A DNA stretch of 64,000 nt from CAVVWJ01 sp965652025 (GCA_965652025.1 CBFGTM010000007.1:1-64000); one strand, 5' to 3'; shown: positions 47,875 through 57,732, counted from the stretch's first letter. Notes: generated from the letters alone by a model not told the origin. Translations and numbers: made by a program.

Positions 47875-49476
47875 TTATAGGCCGAGCCTCAGCGACAGCC
47901 CGGCGGACCGGTACCGGAATGCTCCAGTGGTGGAACTGACCGCGCTGTTGGTGACCATGCCAAAGAGCTCGAGCCGGTTGCCGCTGCCCCATCGGGGTCC
48001 GACCCGACCCTCCAGGTGCCACTCGGTCTGGGCTGCGCCGCTCGCGCCGATCTGCTGAGCCCCGAGTCCGCCACTCAGGTTGACCAGCCAGGACCGGCTT
48101 TCCTGGGTGTAGCCCGCGGTGCCCTCCAGCACCGAAAACCGATCGGGCGAAAAATAGCCTATGCCTCTCTGTTCATAGCTCAGGGTTCGGCCAAAGACGC
48201 CGGCGTAAAAACGGCGGCCAATCTTCTGGTTCAATCCTCCGGCGAAGCTGGTGCGACTGTTTCCGTCGCTGAGCCAGAGGCCCCCGGCTGCGCCGAACAC
48301 GGTGAGCGTGGTCGTGGGCCTGACGTCGAAGCCACCCTCCAGCGACTCCATATCCAGCGCCAACTCGAATAGAGACGCGATCTCGTCGAAGGGCTGCCGG
48401 GAGTACGCCGCACTCAGACCAACTCGGGAATTGGGACGATAGCCGACCCGGGCGCGGTAGGTGGCGGCGGTCCGCTCCGGCGCTACCTCGGGCTTCAGGC
48501 GACGAGCCCCGGCGGCGGCGAAGAGTTGCAGTCCTCCCGAGGAGAGCGAGAGGCCGGCTTCGCCACCGACTCGAGAGGCCTCCCGGACCGGATCGCTGGT
48601 TTCCAGCGCGTTCACCGACCCGTAAATCCCCACTGTTCCACCCAGAGGCCCGTGGGCAGCGAGCGTCTGCCAGAAGCTGGTGTTCTGGTCGGAATCGTTG
48701 CTCCAATATGCCGCAGGCTCGAGCGAGGCTTGGGTAGCTACGCGCACTGCCTGGCGAAGCTCGCGGCCGGCCTTGTTGGTAGAGTCTATTGCCAGGGCGT
48801 AGCCGGCTTGTCGCACGGCAGCCGCTGCTCGGCCCTGCCAGAGGTACACATAGCCGAGTCCCACCCGGGCCTCGACGTCTCGCGAGTTTCGTTGGAGTAG
48901 AGTGCGGTATTCGGTTTCCGCCCGCGCCAGATCACCTCTCCATGCGCTCACCTGGGCCGCTCCCAGACGCGCATCGCGATCGGTGCTATCGGTCGCGATC
49001 ATGCGACGGTAAGCGGCTGCGGCCTGGTCCAGCCGGCCGGCCCAGGCCAGGGTGCGGGCTCGACCCAGCTGCGCTTCGTGCAGTCGCGGCTGTTGAGCCA
49101 GCAGACTGTCATACGAGCTCAGAGCCTCGTCGTAGCGTCCGGTCCAGGCCGTCACCCGGGCCTGAATCAGTCGAATGTCGGGATCCGCCGGATCGCCCGC
49201 CCGAGCTCGGCCGATCAGGACCAGGGAGGAATCGAGCTTCCCCTCCCAGGAAAGAAGCACGCCGAGCCGGAGATTTGCCCGGACGTTGTGCGGCTCCTGA
49301 GCCAGGACACGAAGGTACGCCGCCCGGGCAGCATCGTACCGGCCTTCGAGCCAGGCCTGATCCGCGGCTTGGGTTTGCTGAGCTGCCAAACCGGTGACTA
49401 CGAACAGCCCGATGACCGCCGTGATGAGCAGATCGCGTCTCCAGAGGCCTGGGCGCGTTTTGCACGGCGCCCTCAT
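47875..49476 (-). CDS. TPR protein with C-terminal outer-membrane beta-barrel (YaiO/PgaA-like)
   Basis: About 533 residues. A signal peptide (DLLITAVIGLFVVTGLAAQQ) is followed by five to six TPR repeats (about 45-260; DAARAAYLRVLAQEPHNVRANLRLG, DQAAAAYRRMIATD) and a C-terminal barrel of amphipathic strands ending in an aromatic-poor LSLRLGL. TPR plus barrel is the plan of exopolysaccharide secretins such as PgaA and BcsC and of the YaiO family. The ATG at 49476 has GGAG five bases upstream; a longer frame to 49647 lacks a signal. It is divergent from the HEAT/GT2/sensor operon, supporting a role in polysaccharide export. Confidence 0.85.
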   Translation of the reverse strand: MRAPCKTRPGLWRRDLLITAVIGLFVVTGLAAQQTQAADQAWLEGRYDAARAAYLRVLAQEPHNVRANLRLGVLLSWEGKLDSSLVLIGRARAGDPADPDIRLIQARVTAWTGRYDEALSSYDSLLAQQPRLHEAQLGRARTLAWAGRLDQAAAAYRRMIATDSTDRDARLGAAQVSAWRGDLARAETEYRTLLQRNSRDVEARVGLGYVYLWQGRAAAAVRQAGYALAIDSTNKAGRELRQAVRVATQASLEPAAYWSNDSDQNTSFWQTLAAHGPLGGTVGIYGSVNALETSDPVREASRVGGEAGLSLSSGGLQLFAAAGARRLKPEVAPERTAATYRARVGYRPNSRVGLSAAYSRQPFDEIASLFELALDMESLEGGFDVRPTTTLTVFGAAGGLWLSDGNSRTSFAGGLNQKIGRRFYAGVFGRTLSYEQRGIGYFSPDRFSVLEGTAGYTQESRSWLVNLSGGLGAQQIGASGAAQTEWHLEGRVGPRWGSGNRLELFGMVTNSAVSSTTGAFRYRSAGLSLRLGL

Positions 49477-49640
49477 CGGCGCTCCGGACTGAATTGTCTG
49501 CCGGTATTGCAATGCGGTATCAGTCAAAGACTTGCTGCCAGAAACGGCGCCCGGGGGTAGGGAACGGAAGTTGCCCCGCAAGTTTGAAGCCCACCAACCC
49601 CTACTGCGATCGAACGTCGGTCCGTGGAGATACTTCCGGC

Positions 49641-50708
49641 ATGGCACCTGTCATTCCGCTCGAGCCACTGAGAAATGCTGTGCTGGCCCTGGGCGGTGCA
49701 GTGCTGCTCCTGGCGATGTTCCTCCTGCTCGAGCGCGGCCTGGCACTGCTCGCCAGGACCCGCGCCGCGCGACGTGAGCCCGCACTCACCCGTGCGATCT
49801 ACGACGCGCTGCAGAGCTCCCCGGCGGACGCGCGCCGTCTGCCTCGGCTCAGTCGATTCGACCGCAAGCTGGTCCGTTCCATCCTCCTCGACCTGGCACT
49901 TGACCTTCGCGGCGAAACCGCTGAAGCCATCGCCAGTCTCTATCGCCAACTCGGCTTTCTTCGGCGCGATCTGCGCCGGATGAAATCGTGGCGTGCGACC
50001 ACCCGGGCCAACACCGCCGCGGACCTCGGCCTCACTCATGCCGCCGAAGCTATTCCTGCCTTGCTCGAGGCGATGGACGATGATGATGTCCGAGTTCGCC
50101 AAGCGGCGGTCTGGGCAGTAGGTCAGGTGGGAACAGCGGCCACCTTGAGGGGTGTGGTCCGCCTGCTGGGCGACCGCAACCTCATCGTCGCCCATCGGGC
50201 CCAGGAGGTGCTTGCGGAGCGGGGGCGGGAGGTTGGAGATGCGATCCTTACCTACGCCGAGACGACGTCGAATCGCCCCGGCCGTCTCGCTGCCATCGAG
50301 TTGATCGGCTGGCTTCGGCTGACCAATGGCGCCCGCCTGCTTCACGGCTTCGTCAGTGATCTGGACCCGGAGATCAGGGTCAAGAGTGTAAAGGCCGCGG
50401 CCGCCATCGGCGATCCGACATTCCTGGAGCCGTTTCACCTCCGCCTCCAGGACTCCAGCTGGCCGGTTCGCTGCCAGGCCGCCAAGGGACTCAGCCTCTT
50501 CGGAAGCCCGGAGAGTGTCCCCCAGCTCACCGCGGCGTTGCGGGACGCGCAGTGGTGGGTGCGCTTCTATGCCGCTATTGCCTTGGCCGAAGTGGGCCCC
50601 GCCGGTGTCGAGGCTCTCAGCGCTGCCCTGCAGGATCCCCAGCCGGCAGTGCGTGACATGGCTCGCTATCTCCTCGAGCGGGGAGAGGCGGTTCCGGCGC
50701 TGCCATGA
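49641..50708 (+). CDS. Membrane-anchored HEAT-repeat protein
   Basis: A 355-residue protein with one N-terminal transmembrane helix (LRNAVLALGGAVLLLAMFLLL), a basic helical linker, then PBS-lyase-type HEAT repeats from about residue 110 to the end (DDDVRVRQAAVWAVGQVG, DPEIRVKSVKAAAAIGD, and so on). It has no enzyme motif and probably scaffolds the synthase. The stop overlaps the GT2 start (ATGA), so the two are made together. Confidence 0.85.
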   Translation: MAPVIPLEPLRNAVLALGGAVLLLAMFLLLERGLALLARTRAARREPALTRAIYDALQSSPADARRLPRLSRFDRKLVRSILLDLALDLRGETAEAIASLYRQLGFLRRDLRRMKSWRATTRANTAADLGLTHAAEAIPALLEAMDDDDVRVRQAAVWAVGQVGTAATLRGVVRLLGDRNLIVAHRAQEVLAERGREVGDAILTYAETTSNRPGRLAAIELIGWLRLTNGARLLHGFVSDLDPEIRVKSVKAAAAIGDPTFLEPFHLRLQDSSWPVRCQAAKGLSLFGSPESVPQLTAALRDAQWWVRFYAAIALAEVGPAGVEALSAALQDPQPAVRDMARYLLERGEAVPALP

Positions 50709-52126
50709 TGCGGTCGTATCTGGAGAACGCGCTCGGCTGGTACACCAGCTTCATTCTGGTCTTCTTTCTTGCGATCAACTCGTACTATCTGGTCCTTACT
50801 CTGGCCGGATTCTGGCGGACTCTGAGGGTTTTTAAGGAAGTGCGCCGTCCCGACCAACGCCGGTTACTGCGCTCGCCGCTGACTCCGCCGGTTTCGGTGC
50901 TGGCCCCGGCCTTCAATGAGGAGGCCAACGTGGTCGAGAACGTGCGATCGCTGCTCATGCTGGATTACCCGCTCTACGAGGTCATACTGGTCAACGATGG
51001 CTCCCGAGACCGGACCCTGGGCCACCTGATCGACGCCTTCGATCTGCGAAAGAGCGGTCGAACCTTCGAGCAGGCGCTTCCCAGCAGACCGATCCGCGGA
51101 GTCTATGAATCTCCCACCTATCCCAACCTGGTCGTGGTGGACAAAGTAAACGGCGGCAAGGCCGACGCCCTGAATGCCGGGCTCAATCTCAGCCTCTACC
51201 CGATCTTCTGCGCGATAGATGCTGACTCCATTCTGGAGCCGGACGCACTGCTTCGGCTGGTCCGGCCCTTCGTGGACGCGCCCGGGGTTACCATCGCAGC
51301 CGGTGGAGTAGTGCGGGTGGCCAATGGATGCGACATCCATGGCGGCCGGGTGCACCAGGTCCGGCTCCCCCGACAGCCACTCCCGCTGATCCAGATCGTG
51401 GAATATCTCCGGGCCTTCCTGTTCGGACGGATGGGATGGAGCACCGGGAACTCCCTGCTCGTCATCTCCGGAGCGTTCGGGCTGTTCGACAAGAAGGCCG
51501 CCATCCAAGCCGGCGGCTACGCCACCGATACCGTGGGCGAGGACATGGAGCTGGTAGTGCGAATGCACCGAAACCGGCGTGAGCGCCGTCTCCCCTATCG
51601 CATAGGGTTCGTGCCCGATCCGATCTGCTGGACCGAGGTGCCGGAGAAACTCCGCACCCTGCGCCGGCAGCGCACCCGCTGGCAACGCGGCCTCATCGAT
51701 ACTCTCCTGCGCCACCGCGGCATGGTTGGGCGCCCTCGCTATGGAAATGTCGGGATGATTGCGTTGCCCGGGTTCCTGGTCTTCGAGATGGTCAGCCCAC
51801 TGGTGGAAATGTCCGGTTACCTCTTGCTGCCGCTGCTGTGGTGGTTCGGTCTGCTCAGCCCCACGGTTGCCGGCGCCTTCTTCGTGCTGGCCCTCATGTA
51901 TATGGTGCTCGTCTCCGCCCTGGCGGTGCTGCTGGAAAACCTCGCCTTCCAGAGGTATGCCAGTCTCGGTGACCTGGCCCGGCTTCTCGTCGCTGCAGTC
52001 CTGGAGAACTTCGGCTTCCGGCAACTCACCGTCTGGTGGCGAATCCAGGCTTTCTGGCAGTATCTGCGGGGAGATCTGTCCTGGGGTGCCATGGAACGTC
52101 GCGGCGTAGCGGCGAGGACTGCATGA
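50705..52126 (+). CDS. Processive GT2 polysaccharide synthase (PgaC/BcsA-like)
   Basis: A 473-residue membrane synthase. An N-terminal helix is followed by a GT-A domain with VSVLAPAFNEEANVVENV, ILVNDGSRDRT, FCAIDADS (DxD), EDMELVVRMHR and the QRTRWQRG (Q-x-x-R-W) motif that marks processive beta-glycan synthases, then three to four C-terminal helices. PgaC-type poly-N-acetylglucosamine synthases are close in plan. There is no PilZ domain. It is coupled to the HEAT protein and to the downstream sensor kinase. Confidence 0.92.
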   Translation: MMRSYLENALGWYTSFILVFFLAINSYYLVLTLAGFWRTLRVFKEVRRPDQRRLLRSPLTPPVSVLAPAFNEEANVVENVRSLLMLDYPLYEVILVNDGSRDRTLGHLIDAFDLRKSGRTFEQALPSRPIRGVYESPTYPNLVVVDKVNGGKADALNAGLNLSLYPIFCAIDADSILEPDALLRLVRPFVDAPGVTIAAGGVVRVANGCDIHGGRVHQVRLPRQPLPLIQIVEYLRAFLFGRMGWSTGNSLLVISGAFGLFDKKAAIQAGGYATDTVGEDMELVVRMHRNRRERRLPYRIGFVPDPICWTEVPEKLRTLRRQRTRWQRGLIDTLLRHRGMVGRPRYGNVGMIALPGFLVFEMVSPLVEMSGYLLLPLLWWFGLLSPTVAGAFFVLALMYMVLVSALAVLLENLAFQRYASLGDLARLLVAAVLENFGFRQLTVWWRIQAFWQYLRGDLSWGAMERRGVAARTA

Positions 52127-54114
52127 CCCTCACTCTCCGTCCCAAGCAAAGCCCCCAGAACGGCGCCGCCCTGGTTGCCGCCGCCTCCGGAGCGAGCGTC
52201 GCGGCGCTCGGCGGGCTGGTGGTGGCCGGATGGCTCACGGTTGCGGTGGCCTTGATCCAGGTTCTACCGGGCTTCCCGCCGATGCAGTACAACACGGCGC
52301 TGGGGTTCATGATCTGCGGCGCGGCGCTGCTGACCGCCGCACTCGAACAGCGGCGGCCCACGTTGCTTCTGGGCGGCCTGGCGACCGGCATGGGCATCGC
52401 CACCCTGGTTCAGTACGTCTTCCACACTGATCTCGGCATCGACGATCTGATGCTGGAGACCTACCTCCTCACCGGCGTCTCCAATCCCGGCCGGATGCCC
52501 CCCAACACCGCGGTTGCATTGACCCTGATCGGCACCGCGCTGCTCGGTCTCTCCTGCCGGCCACTTTCCCGATCCCGGCATCTCTATCCTGCGCTCCTGG
52601 GCACGATTGTCATCTCACTGGGAACTGCCGCGCTGGTGGGCTATGCGGCCAGAGTGCCGGGCGCTTATGGGTGGGGCCACTTCAATCCCATGTCGGTTCA
52701 TACTGCCCTTGGATTGATACTCCTGGGTGGTGGCATCGTCGGACTCGCGTGGAACGCAACCCAGAGACCATCGTCTGAAACGCCTCCCTGGCTGCCGACG
52801 CTGGTGGCGGTCGCGGTCGGTACGGTGACTATCTGCATGTGGTATGCCCTGGCCGTCGGTCCCCGGACGCCGTTCGGACGCATAGTTCTGCCACCGACCC
52901 CCATCGGCCCGGCTCTTCCAAATATCACCCTGGCAGCGGGGCTGCTGAGTGCCCTCCTGGTAGGGTGGTCGCTACGGGTGGAACAGACCTCCCGCCGGAG
53001 GGCGATCTCCCTCGCTGCGACGAACCTTGCCCTGAGCCAGCAGAGTCAGGCTCGCGAGCAGGCGGAGGAACGGGTTCATCAGCTGGCAGCGATTGTTGAG
53101 CATTCCAACGACGCGATCATCGCGACTTCACTCGACGGAACGATCCTGACCTGGAATGCGGGGGCCGAGCGGCTGTACGGATACAGCCAGGCCGAGGTGC
53201 AGGGACGTCACGTGTCCCTGCTCCACGTGCGGAAGCACACTGGGGAGGAGCTGTTCGGGCGGATCATGCGAGGTGACCTGGTTGAGCAGCTCGAGGCAAC
53301 CAATCTCACCCGCAATGGACGGAAGATCGATGTCGCCCTCACGGTCTCGCCCATGCTGGATCGCGCTGGGAGGATCATCGGAGCTTCGACCATTGCCCGT
53401 GACATCACCGAGCGCAAGCAGCTGGAGCAGATGAAGGACGACTTCGTGGGAACCGTCTCCCACGAGCTCCGCACCCCACTGACAGCCATCAAGGGCTTCA
53501 TCGAGCTGGTGGTGGACGGAGACGCCGGCCCGCTCACCGAATCGCAGCGGGAGTTCCTTCATATCGCCGCTCGAAACACGGACCGGCTGGGGAGCCTGAT
53601 CAACGACCTCCTGGATGTGAACCAGATCGACTCCCAGCGGCTCGAGATCCGAACCCAGCCTACCGACCTGGTCGCCCTACTTCAGGATGTCGCAAAGACC
53701 TTTCGGTCCATGGCGGAGGCCAAGGGGCTCGACCTCCAGGTCCAGATCGACCGTCTTCCGACGATCACGGGGGACGGGCCTCGGCTGGTTCAGGTCTTCA
53801 GTAACCTGGTCTCCAATGCCATCAAGTACACGCCTAGTGGAGAAGTCGGCATTCGGGCACGGGTCGCGCAGAACGGGGTGGAGGTTATCGTGCATGACTC
53901 CGGGATCGGGTTGAGCTCGGATGAGCAGGGGCAGCTCTTCACCAAGTTCTTCCGGGCCCGCAATCCGATCGTCACCGAGTCAGGCGGCACCGGGCTGGGG
54001 CTGGTCATTGCCAAGGGTATCATCGAAAAGCACCACGGCACGATCGAAGTCGCCAGCGTAGTCGGGGAGGGCACCCGCTTCAGGGTGGTGCTTCCGCTCT
54101 CGTCCGCCAGATAG
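52123..54114 (+). CDS. Membrane PAS-histidine kinase
   Basis: A 663-residue sensor kinase. About eight N-terminal hydrophobic segments (residues 15-285, MASE-like) precede a short coiled coil, a PAS domain (about 330-440; VEHSNDAIIATSLDGTILTWN), HisKA with His447 (GTVSHELRTPLTAIKGF), and an HATPase with NLVSNAIKYTPSG, DSGIGLSSD and GGTGLGLVIAKGI. The ATG overlaps the GT2 stop. It likely controls or senses exopolysaccharide production with the response regulator 10 bases downstream. Confidence 0.92.
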   Translation: MTLTLRPKQSPQNGAALVAAASGASVAALGGLVVAGWLTVAVALIQVLPGFPPMQYNTALGFMICGAALLTAALEQRRPTLLLGGLATGMGIATLVQYVFHTDLGIDDLMLETYLLTGVSNPGRMPPNTAVALTLIGTALLGLSCRPLSRSRHLYPALLGTIVISLGTAALVGYAARVPGAYGWGHFNPMSVHTALGLILLGGGIVGLAWNATQRPSSETPPWLPTLVAVAVGTVTICMWYALAVGPRTPFGRIVLPPTPIGPALPNITLAAGLLSALLVGWSLRVEQTSRRRAISLAATNLALSQQSQAREQAEERVHQLAAIVEHSNDAIIATSLDGTILTWNAGAERLYGYSQAEVQGRHVSLLHVRKHTGEELFGRIMRGDLVEQLEATNLTRNGRKIDVALTVSPMLDRAGRIIGASTIARDITERKQLEQMKDDFVGTVSHELRTPLTAIKGFIELVVDGDAGPLTESQREFLHIAARNTDRLGSLINDLLDVNQIDSQRLEIRTQPTDLVALLQDVAKTFRSMAEAKGLDLQVQIDRLPTITGDGPRLVQVFSNLVSNAIKYTPSGEVGIRARVAQNGVEVIVHDSGIGLSSDEQGQLFTKFFRARNPIVTESGGTGLGLVIAKGIIEKHHGTIEVASVVGEGTRFRVVLPLSSAR

Positions 54115-54124
54115 GATCCGGGAC

Positions 54125-54511
54125 ATGGCAAAGATCCTCGTGGCGGAAGATGAAAAGCAGATCGGCGACATGATCGCGTTCAAGCTCAGCAACAGTGGGC
54201 ATCAGGTGGTGCGAGCACCCGATGGTGAACAGGCGATCAAGTTGGCCAGTCGAGAGCTGCCCGATCTGATCCTGCTCGATGCTATGATGCCTGGGCTGAG
54301 CGGCTTCGAAGTTCTCCGGCGCCTCAAGGGGGATACCTCGTTGCGAGCGATCCCGGTCATCATGGTGACGGCAAAGGGGCACGAGCGGGACGTCTTGAAC
54401 GGGCTTCGGGGTGGTGCCGTCGATTACATCGTCAAGCCTTTCAGTTTGAAGGAGCTCTCCGCTCGGGTGGAGCTGGCGCTTCGGCGAGAGCCTCCTGCCA
54501 TACAGCTCTAA
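54125..54511 (+). CDS. Single-domain response regulator (receiver only)
   Basis: A 128-residue CheY-like receiver: acidic pair AEDEKQ, phospho-acceptor Asp52 in LILLDAMMPG, Thr in IMVTAKG and Lys in YIVKPFS. There is no output domain, so it acts by protein contact or in a phosphorelay. It follows its probable kinase by 10 bases. The last 71 bases overlap the convergent glycoside-hydrolase gene. Confidence 0.92.
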   Translation: MAKILVAEDEKQIGDMIAFKLSNSGHQVVRAPDGEQAIKLASRELPDLILLDAMMPGLSGFEVLRRLKGDTSLRAIPVIMVTAKGHERDVLNGLRGGAVDYIVKPFSLKELSARVELALRREPPAIQL

Positions 54512-57122
54512 GGCTGTCGTAGACTGGTTTGAGCCGGCCATGTGAGCGCGGCTCAGTCCACTCCCGCCACCGCCATGGCCGGAACCTTTCGGCGGACCAC
54601 TCGCCGTCATCCCTCTCCGGCACAGTCCCCAGCACCGGGTGACGTGCCCCTTTCTGATAGAGCACCGCGCCAAAGTGGAAGTCCCCAGCCTTCACGGTCC
54701 CAAAGCTCCCTTCGGTTCTTGGGTCGAACAGGAGCGTGCGGGTAGAAGGATCGGTGACGTTGAGCAGGTCCCACGCCAGCCGAAGCTGCAGTAATCCCGC
54801 CTTTCTATCGAAATACCAGTCGGAGAGAGTGGATTGCGCTTCCGTTCCGTGGAGCAGTCGGCCGCGGTCGTAACCCCGGGCCCCGTAGAAGGTCCCGTCT
54901 CGTCCAAAGCGAGCCCGATTGGTAATGATTGCCAGGCTGTCGAAGCGGCCGTCACCCCGATTCCGGGTAATCACTGGACGTCTCGAGAAACGCCCGAAGT
55001 CGTCTCCGCTAGCGGAGTCGAGGCGGGCGTCGTGCCGGTTGTAGTCGGGAATGACCCGGAGGGACGCCTCCCGGGTGCTCGACAAATCAACCAGAAACTC
55101 AAACCCGAGCCCGCTGCGAATCTGAGACCTAGGAAGCAGGTGTTGCCCGATCTCCGGCAGGTAGGTGTCGATGGCGATCTCGACACCGGCGCTATCCCAC
55201 TCGATCCCCTCGGGAGAGAGCTCCATGGCCAGATATAGAAACGATTCGTCTGCTCCTGCCCGGATCGCTCTCAAGTTTCCCGGCTGCCCCCGTGCAGCAG
55301 TCTGAATCAGGGGCAGGGCGCGCCACCCCTCCGGATCTCCCCCGAGTCGAGGTCTTGTGGCGGCGGCGCCGGCATACTGACCCAGAATCCCGTAGTTCTG
55401 CTCGGCGTCCATGAGGTTGTGCCACAGCCGGGTGTTGTCCGATGGAATCTCGTAATCCATGACAGCCCAGTTCTTTTTGAACCACTCGTCGAGCCAGGCA
55501 AAGACAACCGATCCCGCCGCCCCAGCCCCCCGGATCTCCCGAGTCAGCCGCGCGTCGATGGCTGCCATGGCCCGCTCGTCATGCCCTCCATGGCTCCACC
55601 CTTGAGGATGGAGGTGGGCGATGCCCCGGCTGGAAGGCACTCCATACTCTGCGATGACGGTCGGCATGACTGCATGATGGGTCACCAGCTCTCGCAGGTA
55701 GCCGAAGTAGCTGGAGGGTCCTTCACTCGAGCGAGCCCGCCGGTAGCCGGGATCCAGGAGCATGAAATCCGGGTAGTACGGATAGGCGTGGTAACTCGCG
55801 AACCAACCGGCTGGGTTTGCCGGCGTGGGCTGGATCAAATTGGCATCCAGCCCAATTGCATCGTTCTCGTACTCTAGCCTCTGGTAGCGTGCTCGCCGGC
55901 CCGAACGCCGGCGCCAGACCGCCTCCTCGGCGGTGTTCGCCTCGGTGGGATGCCGTAAAGGGTCCAGCGTCGGCCAGTTGGTGTACGCAATCGGCCGGAT
56001 GGCGTTGTAGCTGTCCACTTCGTACCTGAGCATCAGATCACACTGCTGCGCCAGCCAGCGCTCCATTGCAGGCGCTCTTGCCGCCTTGAGGAATCTCCCA
56101 CTGTAGGCGCCGGCTGGGTTCCGGCTGTCGTAGGCCTTCACCGCGAAGGGCTCCCACTCCCGGCCGAGGATGTACGCCAACACCCAGCGTGACACATCCG
56201 CGTCATACCGTCCCCCGGCGTGGCCTGGTCGCCCCAGGATCGTGACTGAACCGTGAACCAGATCGATCACTCTCCGCATCTCTGCCTGGAACTGTGACTT
56301 CCATCCGGGATCATCGAAGTCATGCCGGGGCGGCAGCTCGGTCCAGACTCCGTGAATCAGCCAGAGGGTGCGGTCCGGATGAGCAAGGTTCCAGGCCCGC
56401 AGCGCTCTATAGAATGAAGGGGGGAAAATGGTATAGAGTCGCAGCGTATTGGCGCTCATAGCCGCGAGGGTGTCGAGCCAGCCGGCATAGAGCGACGAAT
56501 CGGTCGGGAACTCCGATGGATAATGCCCTGGCAGAGCGACCCCGAGATTGACGCCCTTTATATAGAAGGCCCGCCATCCGGCTGGAGTGGAGATCTCGAA
56601 GCGCTGCCCCTGCGTGCGAGCTACGAGCTGCAGGTTCGCTGGACGCAGTCGCCGGTAGGGAGCGGCGCGCTCCCAGTCGCGCGAGATCCGGTTCAGGAAG
56701 CTGCGGAGATCCTGGTTGGCCGGCGCCAGTGCAATGGCCCGCCGGCCGGCCGAAACCGCACGGACGGTATCTCCCTTTCGAGCGCTGGCTCGGGCTCGCC
56801 CTTCCCACGCATCAGGGCTGGTGGAGTCCCGTTCCAGTACCAGCGTGAAGAGTGAGTCGGCATCCCGGACCAGCCCCTGACGTAACCGGGTGAAGCCCAA
56901 CCCAGTTACCGCGTCCAGGTTGCGGGGGCACAATTGGTGGGCCAGGGTGAATTGCTCCACCGCTCGGGCGCTGGAGTCGGCCCGATACGCCCGCCACCCG
57001 CTCTTGAGGACCGAGTCAGCCGACGCTGGGCACTGGTGCTGGCCGACGAGCGGCTCCTGGGTCAGCAGCAGGGCGGCGAGCGCCCCGCCGGCCACTCTCC
57101 AGCCATATATGTTCATGGGCAT
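54441..57122 (-). CDS. Secreted TPR - TIM-barrel glycoside hydrolase-like protein
   Basis: About 893 residues. A signal peptide (GWRVAGGALAALLLTQEPLVGQ) precedes TPR repeats (about 30-155), then a TIM-barrel-like domain starting AFYIKGVNLGVALPGHYPSEF. This has a possible acid/base in AYILGREWEPF and nucleophile in TVIAEYGVPSS, and a C-terminal beta-rich domain of about 300 residues. Polysaccharide loci often carry a hydrolase that trims the polymer (PgaB, BcsZ). Placement beside GT2 and a TPR barrel supports that role. Starts at 57122 or 57116 are both possible, and both overlap the divergent gene's start region. The family number is not assigned. Confidence 0.75.
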   Translation of the reverse strand: MPMNIYGWRVAGGALAALLLTQEPLVGQHQCPASADSVLKSGWRAYRADSSARAVEQFTLAHQLCPRNLDAVTGLGFTRLRQGLVRDADSLFTLVLERDSTSPDAWEGRARASARKGDTVRAVSAGRRAIALAPANQDLRSFLNRISRDWERAAPYRRLRPANLQLVARTQGQRFEISTPAGWRAFYIKGVNLGVALPGHYPSEFPTDSSLYAGWLDTLAAMSANTLRLYTIFPPSFYRALRAWNLAHPDRTLWLIHGVWTELPPRHDFDDPGWKSQFQAEMRRVIDLVHGSVTILGRPGHAGGRYDADVSRWVLAYILGREWEPFAVKAYDSRNPAGAYSGRFLKAARAPAMERWLAQQCDLMLRYEVDSYNAIRPIAYTNWPTLDPLRHPTEANTAEEAVWRRRSGRRARYQRLEYENDAIGLDANLIQPTPANPAGWFASYHAYPYYPDFMLLDPGYRRARSSEGPSSYFGYLRELVTHHAVMPTVIAEYGVPSSRGIAHLHPQGWSHGGHDERAMAAIDARLTREIRGAGAAGSVVFAWLDEWFKKNWAVMDYEIPSDNTRLWHNLMDAEQNYGILGQYAGAAATRPRLGGDPEGWRALPLIQTAARGQPGNLRAIRAGADESFLYLAMELSPEGIEWDSAGVEIAIDTYLPEIGQHLLPRSQIRSGLGFEFLVDLSSTREASLRVIPDYNRHDARLDSASGDDFGRFSRRPVITRNRGDGRFDSLAIITNRARFGRDGTFYGARGYDRGRLLHGTEAQSTLSDWYFDRKAGLLQLRLAWDLLNVTDPSTRTLLFDPRTEGSFGTVKAGDFHFGAVLYQKGARHPVLGTVPERDDGEWSAERFRPWRWREWTEPRSHGRLKPVYDSLRAVWQEALAEAPAPPERRAPSN

Positions 57123-57534
57123 GTCGCCGGAGCAATCTACCGAAGCCACCCGCACCCTGGGACGCTCACTCATCGACACCTTCGGACGGGGATGGTCGAG
57201 GGCTGATATCCCCCTATTGATGTCGGTGTACGCGTCCGACGCGGTGTTCGTGGAGACTCCGTTCACCCCCGCTCTCCGGGGTGCCGATGCGATTCGGGGG
57301 TACTGGAATGAGGTACCCTATAACCAATCCGAGATCACTTTCAGTTCGGGCGAGATCTATGCGGCCGGGCCTTGGTTCGGCACCGAGTTCAAGTGTGTCT
57401 TCCGCCGCCGCCGGACCGGAGAATGGGTGGAGGCTCGCGGGGCCATATTCTGTGAGACCGAGGCCGATCGCATTACGGAAATGCGGATGTACTGGCATCG
57501 CTGGAACGGAGGAACCGAGACCAGCAAGCCCTGA
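57121..57534 (+). CDS. NTF2-like/SnoaL-type small protein
   Basis: A 137-residue cone-shaped NTF2-like protein: helices RSLIDTFGRGWSRADIPLLMSVYASDAVF, then strands with TPFTPALRGADAIRGYW and a final ITEMRMYWHRW. These act as small-molecule isomerases, hydrolases or simple binding proteins. Three in-frame ATGs (57109, 57115, 57121) are available. All interleave with the start codons of the divergent hydrolase, and no ribosome-binding site is obvious. Confidence 0.75.
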   Translation: MSPEQSTEATRTLGRSLIDTFGRGWSRADIPLLMSVYASDAVFVETPFTPALRGADAIRGYWNEVPYNQSEITFSSGEIYAAGPWFGTEFKCVFRRRRTGEWVEARGAIFCETEADRITEMRMYWHRWNGGTETSKP

Positions 57535-57732
57535 CCTGACAACTGTCCGCGCCCGGCCGCAAATGCCTGAAAACAGGACGTTTGAGGCCCGCTCTCCGGA
57601 TCTAAGTAGTTAACTTCCAATACTATAGGCAGTGGCACGCGGTTCGCAGCAGGTTTCGCCGATGTCCGACTCTGTATCTGCGTTCCCCGTCGTCAGTTCC
57701 ACGTCCGACCCAAGGTCGTTTCGGGGGGTGCC

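Noticed and set aside
50864..52024. 386-codon minus-strand frame across the GT2 gene
   Set aside because: Antisense shadow of the synthase; low-complexity Gln/Glu/Gly composition and no start signals.
57121..57534. Longer NTF2-like protein starting at 56890
   Set aside because: The extra N-terminal residues would be antisense to the signal peptide and TPR part of the divergent hydrolase and match no NTF2-like feature.
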